Assembly: GCF_035984545.1 (NCBI RefSeq)
Contig: NZ_JAXCHP010000001.1
Coordinates: forward strand, 1,426,001 to 1,490,000
Length of the DNA: 64,000 nucleotides
Reading direction: 5' to 3'
From: Cryobacterium sp. GrIS_2_6
GTDB lineage: Bacteria > Actinomycetota > Actinomycetes > Actinomycetales > Microbacteriaceae
The translations under genes and the position numbers were made by a program. The notes below the pieces were generated by a model. The model was not told where the DNA came from. It did no database searches and saw nothing but the letters and a program-made list of their open reading frames with translations. Below, piece by piece: positions 42,224 through 51,552 of the stretch (position 1 is its first letter; every line of letters starts with the position of its first letter).

Positions 42224-43644
42224 TCGCACTGGCGCTAAGAGAACTCCGCCACCGGGGCCGCCAGCACACCTCCAGCGTTCTCGTCGCGATCCTCTCCTCC
42301 GTGTTCGCCACGATGCTGATCGAGATGGATGCGGTCCTGAGCGTGCAATCCGTTGCCAGCGGTTTCACCCAACATGGCTTCGTTCGCGCGCTGCTCGACA
42401 TCCTCGGACTGCTGTTCTTCTTTGTCGCCGTTTTCGTGTCGTGCGTCGTGACCGCCAACACGTTCAGCATCATCATGGCCGGACGCGCAAAGCACATCGC
42501 ACTCATGAGATTGCTCGGAGCGTCCGCCCGCACGCTGCGCGGTGCCATCGTCATCGAGGGCGTCGTGATTGGATTCCTCGGAGCCCTGGCGGGCCTGGTC
42601 ATCGGCCTCGTTGTCACCAGCGTGAGCTACTCCGCCCTGATCGCATCCGGGACGTTCGTGGACACTCCGATCGCCATTTTCTCCCCGCTCCTGGTCGCCC
42701 CTGTCATCGTCGGGGTCGCGAGCACGGCGGGAGCCGCCTGGTTCGGTTCCCGTGCCCTGCTCGCCGTGTCCCCGATCGAGGCCACCGGCGCGACCCAGGA
42801 ACCCAAACCTGAATCCCTCGCAGACACGCCCCGGTGGCGCCGTACCCTGGTGATCGTCCTCTTCGCGGGAGGCTTGGGACTGCTCCTGCTCGGCGTCGTC
42901 ATCGGGCTCCTCACGCCCCTCGGCCTCCTCGTTGCCGCCCCCGGGGGCGCGCTCAGTTTCCTCGGTTTCGTTCTCGGCTCGGGCTACTTCATCCCCCGCC
43001 TCCTGATGACCGCAGGGCGCCTCACTGGCGCGTCGACGCCCAGCACTCTTGCGACGGCCAACGCCCTCCGATACCCGGCACGTTCATCCCGGTCGACTGT
43101 CGGGCTCGTCATCGGCGTCACGCTCGTGACGATGTTCACTGTCGCCGGCCAGTCATTTCTGGCACAGACCGGTCCAGTCGCGGCCGCGGCGGACCCGGCG
43201 GAAGCGGCAGGAGACGCCGCATTTCTGACCTTGACCACCGGGATCCTTGCCGTCCTCATCGGATTTTCCCTGGTAATAGCCGCGATCGGGCTGGTCAACA
43301 GCCTGTCTCTGAGCGTGCTGCAGCGCCGACGTGAGATCGGGCTCCTGCGCGCGCTCGGCTTCACTAAAAGCCAAGTGCGGTTCATGATCCTGGCCGAAAG
43401 CATCCAGCTCACCGTGGTCGGCGGAGTCACCGGCCTCGTTCTCGGAGTCGTCTACGGTTGGGCCGGCGCCCTCGCCGCGATTGCGTCAGACCACCACATC
43501 GGCGGGTTCTTCTGGCCCACGATCCCCCTCTGGGTCATCGGTGCCATCGCGGTAGGCGCCATCCTGCTCGCCGTCGTTTCCTCCGCAGTGCCCGCCCGTT
43601 CGGCCATCAACGTGTCGCCCGTTCGCGCACTCGCGATCGACTGA
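42220..43644 (+). CDS. FtsX-like ABC permease
   Basis: The 474-residue protein starts with GTG and has an N-terminal helix, then two sets of helices with FtsX signatures: ALMRLLGASARTLRGAIVIE and EIGLLRALGFTKSQVRFMIL. It has about eight helices in all, with no large extracellular domain between helices 1 and 2, unlike MacB. The pair probably drives a mechanical or peptide-removal process. The substrate is unknown. Confidence 0.88.
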   Translation: MIALALRELRHRGRQHTSSVLVAILSSVFATMLIEMDAVLSVQSVASGFTQHGFVRALLDILGLLFFFVAVFVSCVVTANTFSIIMAGRAKHIALMRLLGASARTLRGAIVIEGVVIGFLGALAGLVIGLVVTSVSYSALIASGTFVDTPIAIFSPLLVAPVIVGVASTAGAAWFGSRALLAVSPIEATGATQEPKPESLADTPRWRRTLVIVLFAGGLGLLLLGVVIGLLTPLGLLVAAPGGALSFLGFVLGSGYFIPRLLMTAGRLTGASTPSTLATANALRYPARSSRSTVGLVIGVTLVTMFTVAGQSFLAQTGPVAAAADPAEAAGDAAFLTLTTGILAVLIGFSLVIAAIGLVNSLSLSVLQRRREIGLLRALGFTKSQVRFMILAESIQLTVVGGVTGLVLGVVYGWAGALAAIASDHHIGGFFWPTIPLWVIGAIAVGAILLAVVSSAVPARSAINVSPVRALAID

Positions 43645-43646
43645 TC

Positions 43647-44294
43647 ATGGGACACACGATGACGACATCGACGCTCCTTCAGGCAGGCGGAATTCTTGAC
43701 CCGGCGTCAATCCTCACCGGCTCGGGGCCGTGGGTAATCGTTGCAATCATGGGCATCATCTTCATCGAAACCGGGCTGCTCTTCCCATTCCTGCCCGGGG
43801 ACAGCCTCGTCTTCACCGCGGCACTCCTCGCCCTTCCGCTGGGCATTCCCGTACCGGTGCTCGTGCTCGTCGTCGCCATCGCTGCGATCGCGGGCGACGG
43901 GGTGGGGTACCTCATCGGACGCAGATACGGCCGGCGACGGTTCACCCCGAACGCCCGCATCCTCAAAACCCGGTATCTGGACCAGGCCGATACATTCCTC
44001 GCCAAGTACGGCGGACGATCTCTCGTCCTCGCGCGATTTGTCCCCATCGTACGCACCTACATCCCGCCCGTCGTTGGAATGTCGACGATGCATTACCGAA
44101 CGTTCCTCAAGTGGAACGCGATCGGCGGGGTGGCCTGGGCACTCATCCTGACCCTCGCCGGCTTCTGGCTCGGCCAAATACCGTTCGTAGCCGACAACAT
44201 CGACATCATCTCCATCCTCATCGTGATCGTGTCCATCGTCCCCATCGCCGTCGACCTGCTGCGACGCCGCTCGACGCGAGTGCACGGACAGTAG
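43647..44294 (+). CDS. DedA-family membrane protein
   Basis: The 215-residue protein has the DedA motifs FIETGLLFPFLPGDSLVFTA, GDGVGYLIGRRYGR and LARFVPIVRTYIPPVVGMS, including the conserved Glu/Asp and FxRxxPxxR residues. DedA proteins act as lipid flippases or in envelope proton balance. Two bases separate the permease stop from the ATG, so it is very likely in the same operon. A second ATG at 43659 is possible. Confidence 0.92.
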   Translation: MGHTMTTSTLLQAGGILDPASILTGSGPWVIVAIMGIIFIETGLLFPFLPGDSLVFTAALLALPLGIPVPVLVLVVAIAAIAGDGVGYLIGRRYGRRRFTPNARILKTRYLDQADTFLAKYGGRSLVLARFVPIVRTYIPPVVGMSTMHYRTFLKWNAIGGVAWALILTLAGFWLGQIPFVADNIDIISILIVIVSIVPIAVDLLRRRSTRVHGQ

Positions 44295-44334
44295 ATTCCG
44301 ACCTGTCCCGACAGAACGGGAACACTAGGGCTGG

Positions 44335-44745
44335 ATGTCAAAAACACCGATTTCAAGCTTGCGGTCGGGCCGGTCCGGGAGTGCCTCCTCGCCCATTCAA
44401 CTTCCGTCGGTACGGGCCCGACGATGGGCGGGGCTCGCTCACTTTGGGGGGATCATTGGACTGGTTCCCGCCTTGTTCATCTGGTTCTTCGTGATGGAGC
44501 ACGGCGGATTCGTCGCTGAGGACGCCAAGTCGGCTCTCAACTTTCGGATCACGGTGATGGCCGGATATCTCATGTTCAATGGGATGAGCATCGCTGCAGC
44601 GGCCGCTTTCGGATCTAGCAGCGTGTTTTCACTCCTCGGCACCATCGTGTGGGCACTCGGGGCGGCTCTTTCTGTCATTGGCTTTGGTCATGCCTGGAAC
44701 GGACATCACTATCATTACCCCTTCACCCTCGATCTGGTCAGGTAA
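44335..44745 (+). CDS. DUF4870-type small membrane protein
   Basis: The 136-residue protein has three or four helices with RARRWAGLAHFGGIIGLVPAL and EDAKSALNFRIT followed by a helix pair, as in DUF4870. The family often lies beside envelope-stress regulators. CTAGGG precedes the ATG, and it is 40 bases downstream of the DedA gene. Function unknown. Confidence 0.85.
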   Translation: MSKTPISSLRSGRSGSASSPIQLPSVRARRWAGLAHFGGIIGLVPALFIWFFVMEHGGFVAEDAKSALNFRITVMAGYLMFNGMSIAAAAAFGSSSVFSLLGTIVWALGAALSVIGFGHAWNGHHYHYPFTLDLVR

Positions 44746-45020
44746 CCCTGCACTAAGCGAGGAGCCACTCGCTCCGCTTGTGGTTGGGCCGCTCATTTCC
44801 ACGACCCGCATGCAACCCACACATTCAGTTCCCGCAACTAGCCTGTGCTGTCTCGTGTTCTTGCCCACACCGGTGCCCCTGTACCTTTCGTTCGGGCCCA
44901 CCTGCATGCGGGTTTAGGCACGCGGGCTTCCTCGGAATCAGAGGGGGCGTTCGCCTTCCTTTCTCGGACCCACTCATCGGGACCGTCATCTACACAGCTG
45001 GTCAGAATATGGTCATTGGA

Positions 45021-45818
45021 ATGCGGTCAACATCGTCACGCAGGGCATGGTTGCCGTTGCGGCGCCTGACCGTGGGAACCGCGGGCATCGCATTGGTGTC
45101 GGCGGTGGTGATGACACTGAACGCATGTTCGGTGGCCCCTAGCGGCGCGGCAGCTGATTTCTCTCAGACTGCAACGGCTGACCCGGGTTCGACATCGCTT
45201 TCTCCGCCGTTCAATCGGACCGCGCATTCGGTCGACGATCCCACGAGCATTTGGGTCGTCGTCAATAAGGCGAGACCGTTCAATCCCCTCGACTTCACCC
45301 CTCCGGATCTCGTCGTCGTGGGAGTGCCGCACGTGTGGGAACCGCAACTCCGGAAGCCGGCCGCTGATGCAGTGGTTGCCATGTTCGCCGCGTTCGCAGC
45401 CGAGACCGGTCTCAAGATGCAGTCTCAGAGCGCGTTCCGCAGCTATGCCACCCAACGCGGGGTCTACGACCAGGACATCACCGCCAATGGTCAAGCAGCC
45501 GCTGACACCGACACGGCACGGCCGGGCACGAGCGAACATCAGACGGGGCTCGCGATCGACATCAGTGCCCTGCCAGCCAAGTGTTCGCTCGCAGCCTGCT
45601 TTGGCGACACCCCTCAAGGCACGTGGCTCGCGGCAAACGCATGGCGGTTCGGATTCCTGCTCCGGTACCCCGCCGACAAAGTACCGGTGACCGGATACAC
45701 GTATGAGCCGTGGCACTTCCGGTATGTGGGGATCGAGCTGGCCACCGAAATGCATTCCAGCGGTGTCAGCACGCTCGAGGAATTCTTCGGACTCCCCGCC
45801 GCGCCTCAATACAACTAG
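45021..45818 (+). CDS. VanY-like D-alanyl-D-alanine carboxypeptidase lipoprotein
   Basis: The 265-residue protein has a lipoprotein signal (basic MRSTSSRRAWLPLRR, hydrophobic core, lipobox TLNACS) and a C-terminal VanY domain. It carries SAFRSYATQRGVYD, PGTSEHQTGLAIDI (zinc His and Asp) and EPWHFRYVG (third ligand). It would trim pentapeptide stems at the outer face of the membrane. An in-frame ATG at 45009 is an alternative start. The position after the regulator/ABC/DedA group fits a cell-wall stress locus. Confidence 0.88.
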   Translation: MRSTSSRRAWLPLRRLTVGTAGIALVSAVVMTLNACSVAPSGAAADFSQTATADPGSTSLSPPFNRTAHSVDDPTSIWVVVNKARPFNPLDFTPPDLVVVGVPHVWEPQLRKPAADAVVAMFAAFAAETGLKMQSQSAFRSYATQRGVYDQDITANGQAAADTDTARPGTSEHQTGLAIDISALPAKCSLAACFGDTPQGTWLAANAWRFGFLLRYPADKVPVTGYTYEPWHFRYVGIELATEMHSSGVSTLEEFFGLPAAPQYN

Positions 45819-45989
45819 CGGCACGAATCGCGGTTGATCCCGACACAATGCTATTTCGACCGGCCGAATCCCCGCTCACTCCAACAGGGAACAGCAGATT
45901 CCATTCATGGTCGACTCTCTGGACCTGTCCTGACAGCTGACAGCTTCCTTGACTAGCGTCACTTGGAGACACGAGAAGGGAATTTCTTG

Positions 45990-46259
45990 ATGATATCCGG
46001 CCGTCTGGAGGCACGAGCCTCCGAAGACATCCAAGTTCAAGCGCTCTCTCACTGCGAGTGGCGAGTCATCGATCGTCGCATCGCGCGAAGCAATGCTCTT
46101 TCCCTCGTTGGCTTCATTGCTAAGGACCATGGCCGCTATGAGGTGATGGAATTCATTGATCCAGTAGGGCATGCTGCCTTCTCAAACCTCGATGAAGCGA
46201 TAGGGCACTTCGTCAATATCTCCTCCGACTCCGCCGCCTCTGCTCAGTCGGAATGCTGA
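45990..46259 (+). CDS. Small conserved protein of unknown function, copy 2
   Basis: The 89-residue paralogue of 427-672 shares EWRVxDxRIAxxNALSxxGFIA and YEVxEF with it. GAGAAGGGA lies upstream of the ATG at 45990. The palindrome seen before copy 1 is absent here, so regulation differs. It contains one Cys near the start of the core (HCEW, where copy 1 has RREW). Role unknown. Confidence 0.7.
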   Translation: MISGRLEARASEDIQVQALSHCEWRVIDRRIARSNALSLVGFIAKDHGRYEVMEFIDPVGHAAFSNLDEAIGHFVNISSDSAASAQSEC

Positions 46260-46396
46260 CGTGGAGCCGCACGACAAACTCGGACACCCCGCACACACGG
46301 GAATTGTCGTCCTGGAGCGCTCCGCCGTTCGATCGTGATTTGACTCCTCGCCGTGTGCGGTCCCCAGTTTCGCCAGTGGATCGAATCAGCGCGGTT

Positions 46397-46825
46397 TCAG
46401 TTTCGTGCAAGCCCGATGAAAAGACCTCCAAGAATCGAGGCGCTCACGTTGTAGAAGAGGGCGACGAGCGGTCCGAGGACGATGGCAAGGACCACGTTCA
46501 GGAGCGCGACGATTATCGAAAAATTCAGCACCACTCCGAAGGACAGCATAGATCTGGTGCCGCCTGTGCCATTTCCGCTGAAGGTGGTGACGCCGCTTAC
46601 AAGAGTGTCAAGTTGGTCGAAGATGCCCAGTTGATTCAGGATCATCCAGAACAGCAGGGTGGTGGGAATGCTGAGAAGGCCCAAACTAATGCCAACGACA
46701 AACGACATTTTTGCGGTGGACCACACATCGATACCCACCAGTTTCAGGCGCACTTCCTGGAGCGCGGGTGCTCGAGTCGAGGCCTTGCGCTCGAATTTCT
46801 CGGCAATGCCAATCATCCAAGCCAT
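46397..46825 (-). CDS. DUF3566 membrane protein
   Basis: The 142-residue protein has a DUF3566 core: VRLKLVGIDVWSTAKMSFVV, a loop with DQLDTLVSGVT, then VLNFSIIVALLNVVLAIVLG and FYNVSASILGGLFIGL. In most actinobacteria the DUF3566 gene sits beside gyrA; here it is away from gyrase genes, so it is probably an additional copy. Two helices are predicted. The start may be one or two Met later. Confidence 0.8.
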   Translation of the reverse strand: MAWMIGIAEKFERKASTRAPALQEVRLKLVGIDVWSTAKMSFVVGISLGLLSIPTTLLFWMILNQLGIFDQLDTLVSGVTTFSGNGTGGTRSMLSFGVVLNFSIIVALLNVVLAIVLGPLVALFYNVSASILGGLFIGLARN

Positions 46826-47007
46826 CCTCGCTCGTCAAGGAACTCCGCACCAGATGCAAACTCGCTCATCGGGAGGGAGATAGCCGAGTTCAATTGTTGC
46901 CGTCGCAATGCGAACAGGCGGCACGGGAGATCAGCGCGCCGCTCCGGTAAGCCCCGCGGCGGAGACGATGGTTTCACACTGTGACCTGAGCCGCGGCGCA
47001 CGTCGTT

Positions 47008-47048
47008 AGGAAGGCCAGCAGCCTGGTGTGCTGCTGGCCCTTCCGTTT
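47008..47048. terminator. Strong terminator hairpin after the phosphodiesterase gene
   Basis: The core stem GGCCAGCAGC / GCTGCTGGCC (47013-47022, 47030-47039) is perfect over 10 bp with loop CTGGTGT, and extends with GGAA/TTCC. It lies 40 bases after the reverse-strand gene ending at 47080. Short T/A-rich flanks occur on both sides, so it may act in both directions. Confidence 0.7.
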
Positions 47049-47079
47049 CGATGCCCCTGCCTGGCGCAGGGCAAGGTGG

Positions 47080-48792
47080 TTAGTCCTGGGGCAGGGCTTT
47101 GGTTCCTTCGATCTGGACGGCCTGCAGGTTGTGGGGATCCAGGCCAAGCAGGGTCAGGATGGTGGGGGCGATCCGTGTCGTTTCGACCGTGGAGGTGACG
47201 GTTTGTGCGTGGTCGCCTGATCCGGAGACAACAAGTGGAACGTTGCGGTCATCCGCGCTTGCTCCGCCATGTTCGGCGATTTTCGAGGTGCCGCCGGTGA
47301 AGACGACACCGGTCTGGGCGATACCGAGAATGTCCGGGTATCGCGGGTCATTGTTCGTCGTGCCGAAGTACCCCGCCACTTTGTCGCCCGCGTAGATGCG
47401 ATCCAAACCGGAGGAAGTCACCGTTTTGGCTGCGCCGGCGAGGGTGTTTCCTCCGGCGGTGTGCGTGGACAGGTAGTCCTTCGCGAAGAGAACCGCGGCC
47501 GCTGAACGGTCGGACAGCCAGAGCTGCATGATGTCGTCGTCAGTGGAGAACGCGACCAGATCGGCCCCGGCGGGGTGCGCCGCCTTCCACTCGGCAGTCA
47601 ATCCGTCGATGATGGCAGCGTCTGGCACGCGGGTGAGCGCGGCTGGATCGGTTGGGGACTGGCCGTGCTTGGCGGAGAGGATGATCGTGGTCGATTTCTT
47701 GAGGCCGTCCCGGTCCAAGGCTGACTGGAACTGTGCAATGGAGGAGTTCACCCCGTCCAAGGCCTTGCGGAGCAGCGCACCGGGCACGGTGCCGCCGAGG
47801 AGATACCCGCCGGTCATTCCGTCGGATGTGGGCAGCTTTTGGGCGGTGGACACGGCCTGGAAATTCATTCCGAAAATCGCGGGAACCGGTGCCGCCGCGG
47901 TACCGGAGTGGTCTTTGCCGGCGATCTCGTTCAGGACCGCCTGCACTTTGTAGCCGTCGTACTGTTGGGTCGCGGCGTTGTCTTTGGTCCAGTCCCCCGC
48001 GCTGTAGGGGGCGGTCGCCTGGCTGTTGATTTCGGGAGTGAAGAGGTCGTCGACGCCCTTCCCGGAGGGGCCGTTGAGGATTTCGTACGCGGGATGTTTG
48101 TCCGACCAGGCGGTCGGGAGGCCAGCGCTCTTGGCGACTTCGAAAACGGTGTTCACTTTCAGGTTCTGGTGGGGGTAGACGGGCTTGCAGGTGGCGGGAT
48201 CCACAGGTAGCGCCGCTGGGTTCAGGAGCGTGTCGGGGTGGCCGGTCATGGACAGGATGCTGGCCGGCAGACCCGCGAGTCCAGCGCCGGCGTCCAGTGC
48301 GTTCGGATTGGTGTCCGCAGCTTCGGTGAAGGCAACTTCAGCACCCGGAGTTGCCGCGGCGCAGTTCGTCGTGCCAGCGGGCAACAGTGCCCGGTTGAAT
48401 GTGTCGTCGTAGTAGATGCCCGTCGTACCGGGATTGCCGCCGGTGAGCTGACCGACCAGGCCCGGGAAGGAGTCGGAGGGCACGGGGGTCTGGGCGTTCG
48501 TGTAGCTCGTGCCGGACTTGACCAGCTCGGCCAGCGCGGACGTCGGGTGCGCCCGCACGTACCAGTCGAGGTCTTTCTGGTGCAGGCCATCGACCGAGAG
48601 CAGCAGCACATGCTTCATCGACTTGGCTGCACCGTGGGTCGCGTCGTGCCCGACCTCAGCCGCATCGCCCGAGCTGTCGTGCCCGCTATTCCGGGCATCA
48701 TCGGCCATCGCCGGGGTTACCGCCGACCCGGCAAGGAGGATGGCGGTGGCGACCGCCGCCACAGCAGCCGCTTTCTTGTGCATGGTCTTCAT
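47080..48792 (-). CDS. Secreted alkaline phosphatase/phosphodiesterase (NPP superfamily)
   Basis: The 570-residue protein has a signal peptide (MKTMHKKAAAVAAVATAILL, cleavage near AMADD). The catalytic domain has the metal ligands and nucleophile region of nucleotide pyrophosphatase/phosphodiesterase enzymes: LLLSVDGLHQKDL, TPVPSDSFPGLVGQ, AWSDKHPAYE, ILSAKHGQSP and AEHGGASADDR. It would hydrolyse phosphodiesters or phosphate esters outside the cell. The next gene upstream, also secreted, is 62 bases away on the same strand and likely belongs to the same transcript. Confidence 0.88.
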   Translation of the reverse strand: MKTMHKKAAAVAAVATAILLAGSAVTPAMADDARNSGHDSSGDAAEVGHDATHGAAKSMKHVLLLSVDGLHQKDLDWYVRAHPTSALAELVKSGTSYTNAQTPVPSDSFPGLVGQLTGGNPGTTGIYYDDTFNRALLPAGTTNCAAATPGAEVAFTEAADTNPNALDAGAGLAGLPASILSMTGHPDTLLNPAALPVDPATCKPVYPHQNLKVNTVFEVAKSAGLPTAWSDKHPAYEILNGPSGKGVDDLFTPEINSQATAPYSAGDWTKDNAATQQYDGYKVQAVLNEIAGKDHSGTAAAPVPAIFGMNFQAVSTAQKLPTSDGMTGGYLLGGTVPGALLRKALDGVNSSIAQFQSALDRDGLKKSTTIILSAKHGQSPTDPAALTRVPDAAIIDGLTAEWKAAHPAGADLVAFSTDDDIMQLWLSDRSAAAVLFAKDYLSTHTAGGNTLAGAAKTVTSSGLDRIYAGDKVAGYFGTTNNDPRYPDILGIAQTGVVFTGGTSKIAEHGGASADDRNVPLVVSGSGDHAQTVTSTVETTRIAPTILTLLGLDPHNLQAVQIEGTKALPQD

Positions 48793-48854
48793 TGAGTTGA
48801 ACCTTTCTGACGTGACGTGCGGGGCTTTCAAGCTGCGTTCGTGCCGCATGGGTG

Positions 48855-49943
48855 CTACCGGTCTTCCGTGGAATTGGCGCGGTTCGAGGTGACCAGCAGG
48901 CCCTTGGGGGCGATGGCCGCGAGGGCGGGGATGGGGCTCAGTTTTCCGTCTGCCAGGTTCAGTGTGGCCAGGTACGCGGGGCCGGTGTCGGGTGTGACTG
49001 AGGAGATGGCCTGTCCGGGCTGGAACGGTCCAGTGACGGCATCGATGGTGTTCGCAGTGGGGTCGGTGATCCACAGCGTTTGAGACGAACGCTCGATGAA
49101 TGCGGTGTCATCCAGGGGCTCCGACACGGAGAGCACCTGGAGGTTCTGATCGCCGGCAGTCACGCTGTCCGTGAAGATGAGTTGCCGGTCGCCCTGTGCC
49201 GTGAGCATGAGATCGCCGCGGAAACGCGGAGCTGAGCGCGGGACCACGGTGTTTGAGTCCGGATCCGTCAGGCCCAGGGCCGTCCGTTGACCGGACAGAG
49301 GGCCGTTCAGCGCGGCGGCCGTGGCATTGTCCGTGAATTCTGGTGTGAGAGTGGCCGTTGAGCCGTTCAGGTGCACCGTGTAGAGGGCTGGGCCGGCGGC
49401 ATCCGTCGGGGCGGATGCGGTCACGACGATGCGGTCGTGGAAGACGGAGATGGCGTCGGTACCGCCACCATGAGTGAGACCGGAGTACGTGTATGTCTGC
49501 AGCGGCTGCGACGCATCGGGAGTGAGGGTGGAGAAGCGGGAGTTCCCGTCTTCATTCGCCGTCAGGAGCAACCGGTGACCCTCATCGTCAGCCGTGAGAC
49601 CGTCAACCTTTCCCGTGACCTGCCAGGCGCGGCCAGGGTGACCATCCAGGCCGTATTCCTGCACGGTGCTCGACGAGGCGCCCGTCGGTGATGTTTCCCC
49701 GAGCGGGCCGACACCGTTCTGGAATGCCACGTAAATGTGGGCACCAAGACGCGTGACGTCATCCGGCTTGGATTCTGTGCCGACGGCGGCGAATGCCGTG
49801 ACGGTGTAGCCCGCCGCCCGCTTCGGGTCTCGGTGCCCGTCGGCGGACGCGGGCAGCGACGAGGCAGCCAGAACTCCGACCGACACAATCGCCCCGAGGG
49901 CCAGGAGAGAACCTCGTCTGATGTGAACAAGATCAAAAGTCAT
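48855..49943 (-). CDS. Secreted propeller-like protein paired with the phosphodiesterase
   Basis: The 362-residue protein has a signal peptide (RRGSLLALGAIVSVGVLA, cleavage after ASA). The mature part has repeated beta-strand blocks, such as GLTADDEGHRLLLTANEDG and LGLTDPDSNTVVP, of the kind seen in six- or seven-bladed propellers. No enzyme motif is recognised. The arrangement with a secreted phosphodiesterase suggests a substrate-binding or accessory role, which is inference. Confidence 0.65.
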   Translation of the reverse strand: MTFDLVHIRRGSLLALGAIVSVGVLAASSLPASADGHRDPKRAAGYTVTAFAAVGTESKPDDVTRLGAHIYVAFQNGVGPLGETSPTGASSSTVQEYGLDGHPGRAWQVTGKVDGLTADDEGHRLLLTANEDGNSRFSTLTPDASQPLQTYTYSGLTHGGGTDAISVFHDRIVVTASAPTDAAGPALYTVHLNGSTATLTPEFTDNATAAALNGPLSGQRTALGLTDPDSNTVVPRSAPRFRGDLMLTAQGDRQLIFTDSVTAGDQNLQVLSVSEPLDDTAFIERSSQTLWITDPTANTIDAVTGPFQPGQAISSVTPDTGPAYLATLNLADGKLSPIPALAAIAPKGLLVTSNRANSTEDR

Positions 49944-50925
49944 AGTTCAAATCCTTCTGTTCCACAGCACCAAAGAGCGCTGTCCGAGCAGGCTAACTAA
50001 CCGCAACGCAGTGCCCCGAACAGGGGTCCCCTAATGAGGTAAACACGTCGTGAACGTCGGGTGAATGCGCCCAAGACCCCCCTCAAATGGGTGTCAAACA
50101 AATGGGCGTCAAATTCGGTTTGCACGCAACGCCACCGGAATGCTGACTCGATCTACTACTCGCTCGGCGATGATGTTCGGCGCTCGTTGCTCTTGCTGCA
50201 GGTTTGCTCGGCTGCGGCTGGCCCGGTCACGGTGGCCGGCAGCTCTGCCCTGTCGGCGTGGGCGTCGTCACGGGTGGCGGGCTAACCCCCTGGCGCCGTC
50301 GCTAGGGCCGAAGGGCTTACAGTAGGCGTCGGAGCCGCCGATTGGGACTGATGTCGGTTTAGTTGACTGGCGTGGTTTGTAGTCTCTGCGCCGCGCGAAC
50401 GGCAGCTTCAACCATCTCAAGCTCGATCGGGGTGAGCCTTCAGAGTCCGCGATGCCGACAACTCCGGCGGTAGGTCCGTTCCATCCAAATCACGATCACG
50501 ATCACGATCACGAGCCGCAGTCTCAACAGTGTCGTCGCGGCAAAATCCATCCCACTTTAGACCCACGCCACGCGACACGCGCCGACTCAACGACTACGGC
50601 AAATCTCCTCATCGGGCAGACGAATTTCACGAGCCGACGACGCGTTCCGAGCGAATACGTGGTGAATAAAAGTGACCGGCATCAAGCGCCACAAGCCAGA
50701 GCTAAAGAAACGTTTAGATCAGCGCGCATTCTCGAGACCACGCGTCACTTGAACCCATGACCGTTCGCAGTACCGGGCGAGTCGCCGCCAAACAAGAAAA
50801 TAGAACTGCTGGTCAGGCTGTTGTTCTGCTCCACCCGCGCAACGCGAGTCGAGTCCTCTTGACTATTTACTCGAGTCTCGTGAGAAACGACCTAACTAAA
50901 ATTCCTGGTCAAGAAACACTTTTTA
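49944..50925. other. Long stretch without a confident gene
   Basis: The region left of 50340 holds the promoter side of the secreted pair and imperfect direct repeats (AAATGGGTGTCAAAC and AAATGGGCGTCAAAT near 50085-50117). Frames such as 50452-50760 contain a (His-Asp) run caused by a simple repeat but no domain. It has lower coding potential than the flanks. Confidence 0.4.
50489..50512. repeat. ATCACG tandem repeat, four units
   Basis: Four perfect 6-bp units lie at 50489-50512. This is a possible slippage site. It is inside a frame of doubtful coding value. Confidence 0.6.
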
Positions 50926-50968
50926 GTAGGGCGGCCGGGACTTGAACCCGGGACCGACGGATTGCGAC
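50926..50968 (-). other. tRNA 3-prime end fragment (possible attachment-site remnant)
   Basis: On the reverse strand a T-arm with stem CCGGG, loop TTCAAGT and stem CCCGG is followed by CCGCCC, as in the last 30 bases of a tRNA. No matching D-arm, anticodon arm or 5-prime acceptor strand AGGGCGG is found at the proper distance. Such fragments mark integration sites of mobile elements. No integrase gene remains in the window. Confidence 0.5.
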
Positions 50969-50975
50969 GGGCCCT

Positions 50976-51552
50976 TCCTGGCCAGGCGAGTCTTCTTCCG
51001 CGGCCTAGACTCACCTTGACTGATCTCGATCTGATCAAGAGTTCCTTGCGATGTTTGGTAGCTAGTTTATCGCAACGCCTCGGCCCACCTCGGCTGGTCT
51101 CGACGCAATAAACGTTGAATAAACGTGCACGCATAAATTCCCAATGTCTCTCAGGCCGTCGCCAAGGGCCCCACACCGCGACTGGCAACGTCCAGCCCAT
51201 TAGCCGCTCAAGTGAGCAACCTGTGACGGTTTGTTGTCCCGGCCAAACTTGGCGCGCGTGATTATTTGGTGGCGGTCACGCAACAACAACGCAGCCATTG
51301 CAGGACGGCCCCTAGAAGACCGATCGTTTGGGCGGAACGCGACGACACCTCCGCCGGCGGGGCGGGTACGTTCACTGCCATGAACGCGAAGCAGCCCATT
51401 TTCTCAGCGCTGGACGAAGACTCTCCTCCTCACCCGCAGGAGACGACCGCGTATCTGCCGGTGGAAGTGCGATTCATGACGACCTGCCCGTCCACGATCA
51501 TTTGGCACGGGATTGAGTCTCCGTCATGCATTTGTGCACTGAAGTTGCCACG
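50976..51552. other. Stretch without a confident gene
   Basis: A forward frame with ATG near 51380 (NAKQPIFSALDEDSPPHP) runs to 51556 and overlaps the end of the PASTA fragment on the other strand. It lacks a ribosome site. Otherwise nothing is recognised. Confidence 0.35.

Noticed and set aside
48793..49074. N-terminal extension of the phosphodiesterase to 49074
   Set aside because: It would overlap the secreted propeller gene and precede the signal peptide that starts at 48792.
50489..50512. ATCACG repeats as a CRISPR-like or origin repeat
   Set aside because: Units are 6 bases without spacers and there are no DnaA-box-like clusters; it is a simple repeat.
50452..50760. 102-codon frame with a His-Asp run
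   Set aside because: The run is a product of the ATCACG repeat and the rest has no domain or ribosome site.
50926..51010. Complete tRNA gene on the reverse strand
   Set aside because: Only the T-arm and acceptor 3-prime strand are present; no anticodon arm or pairing 5-prime acceptor strand could be placed.
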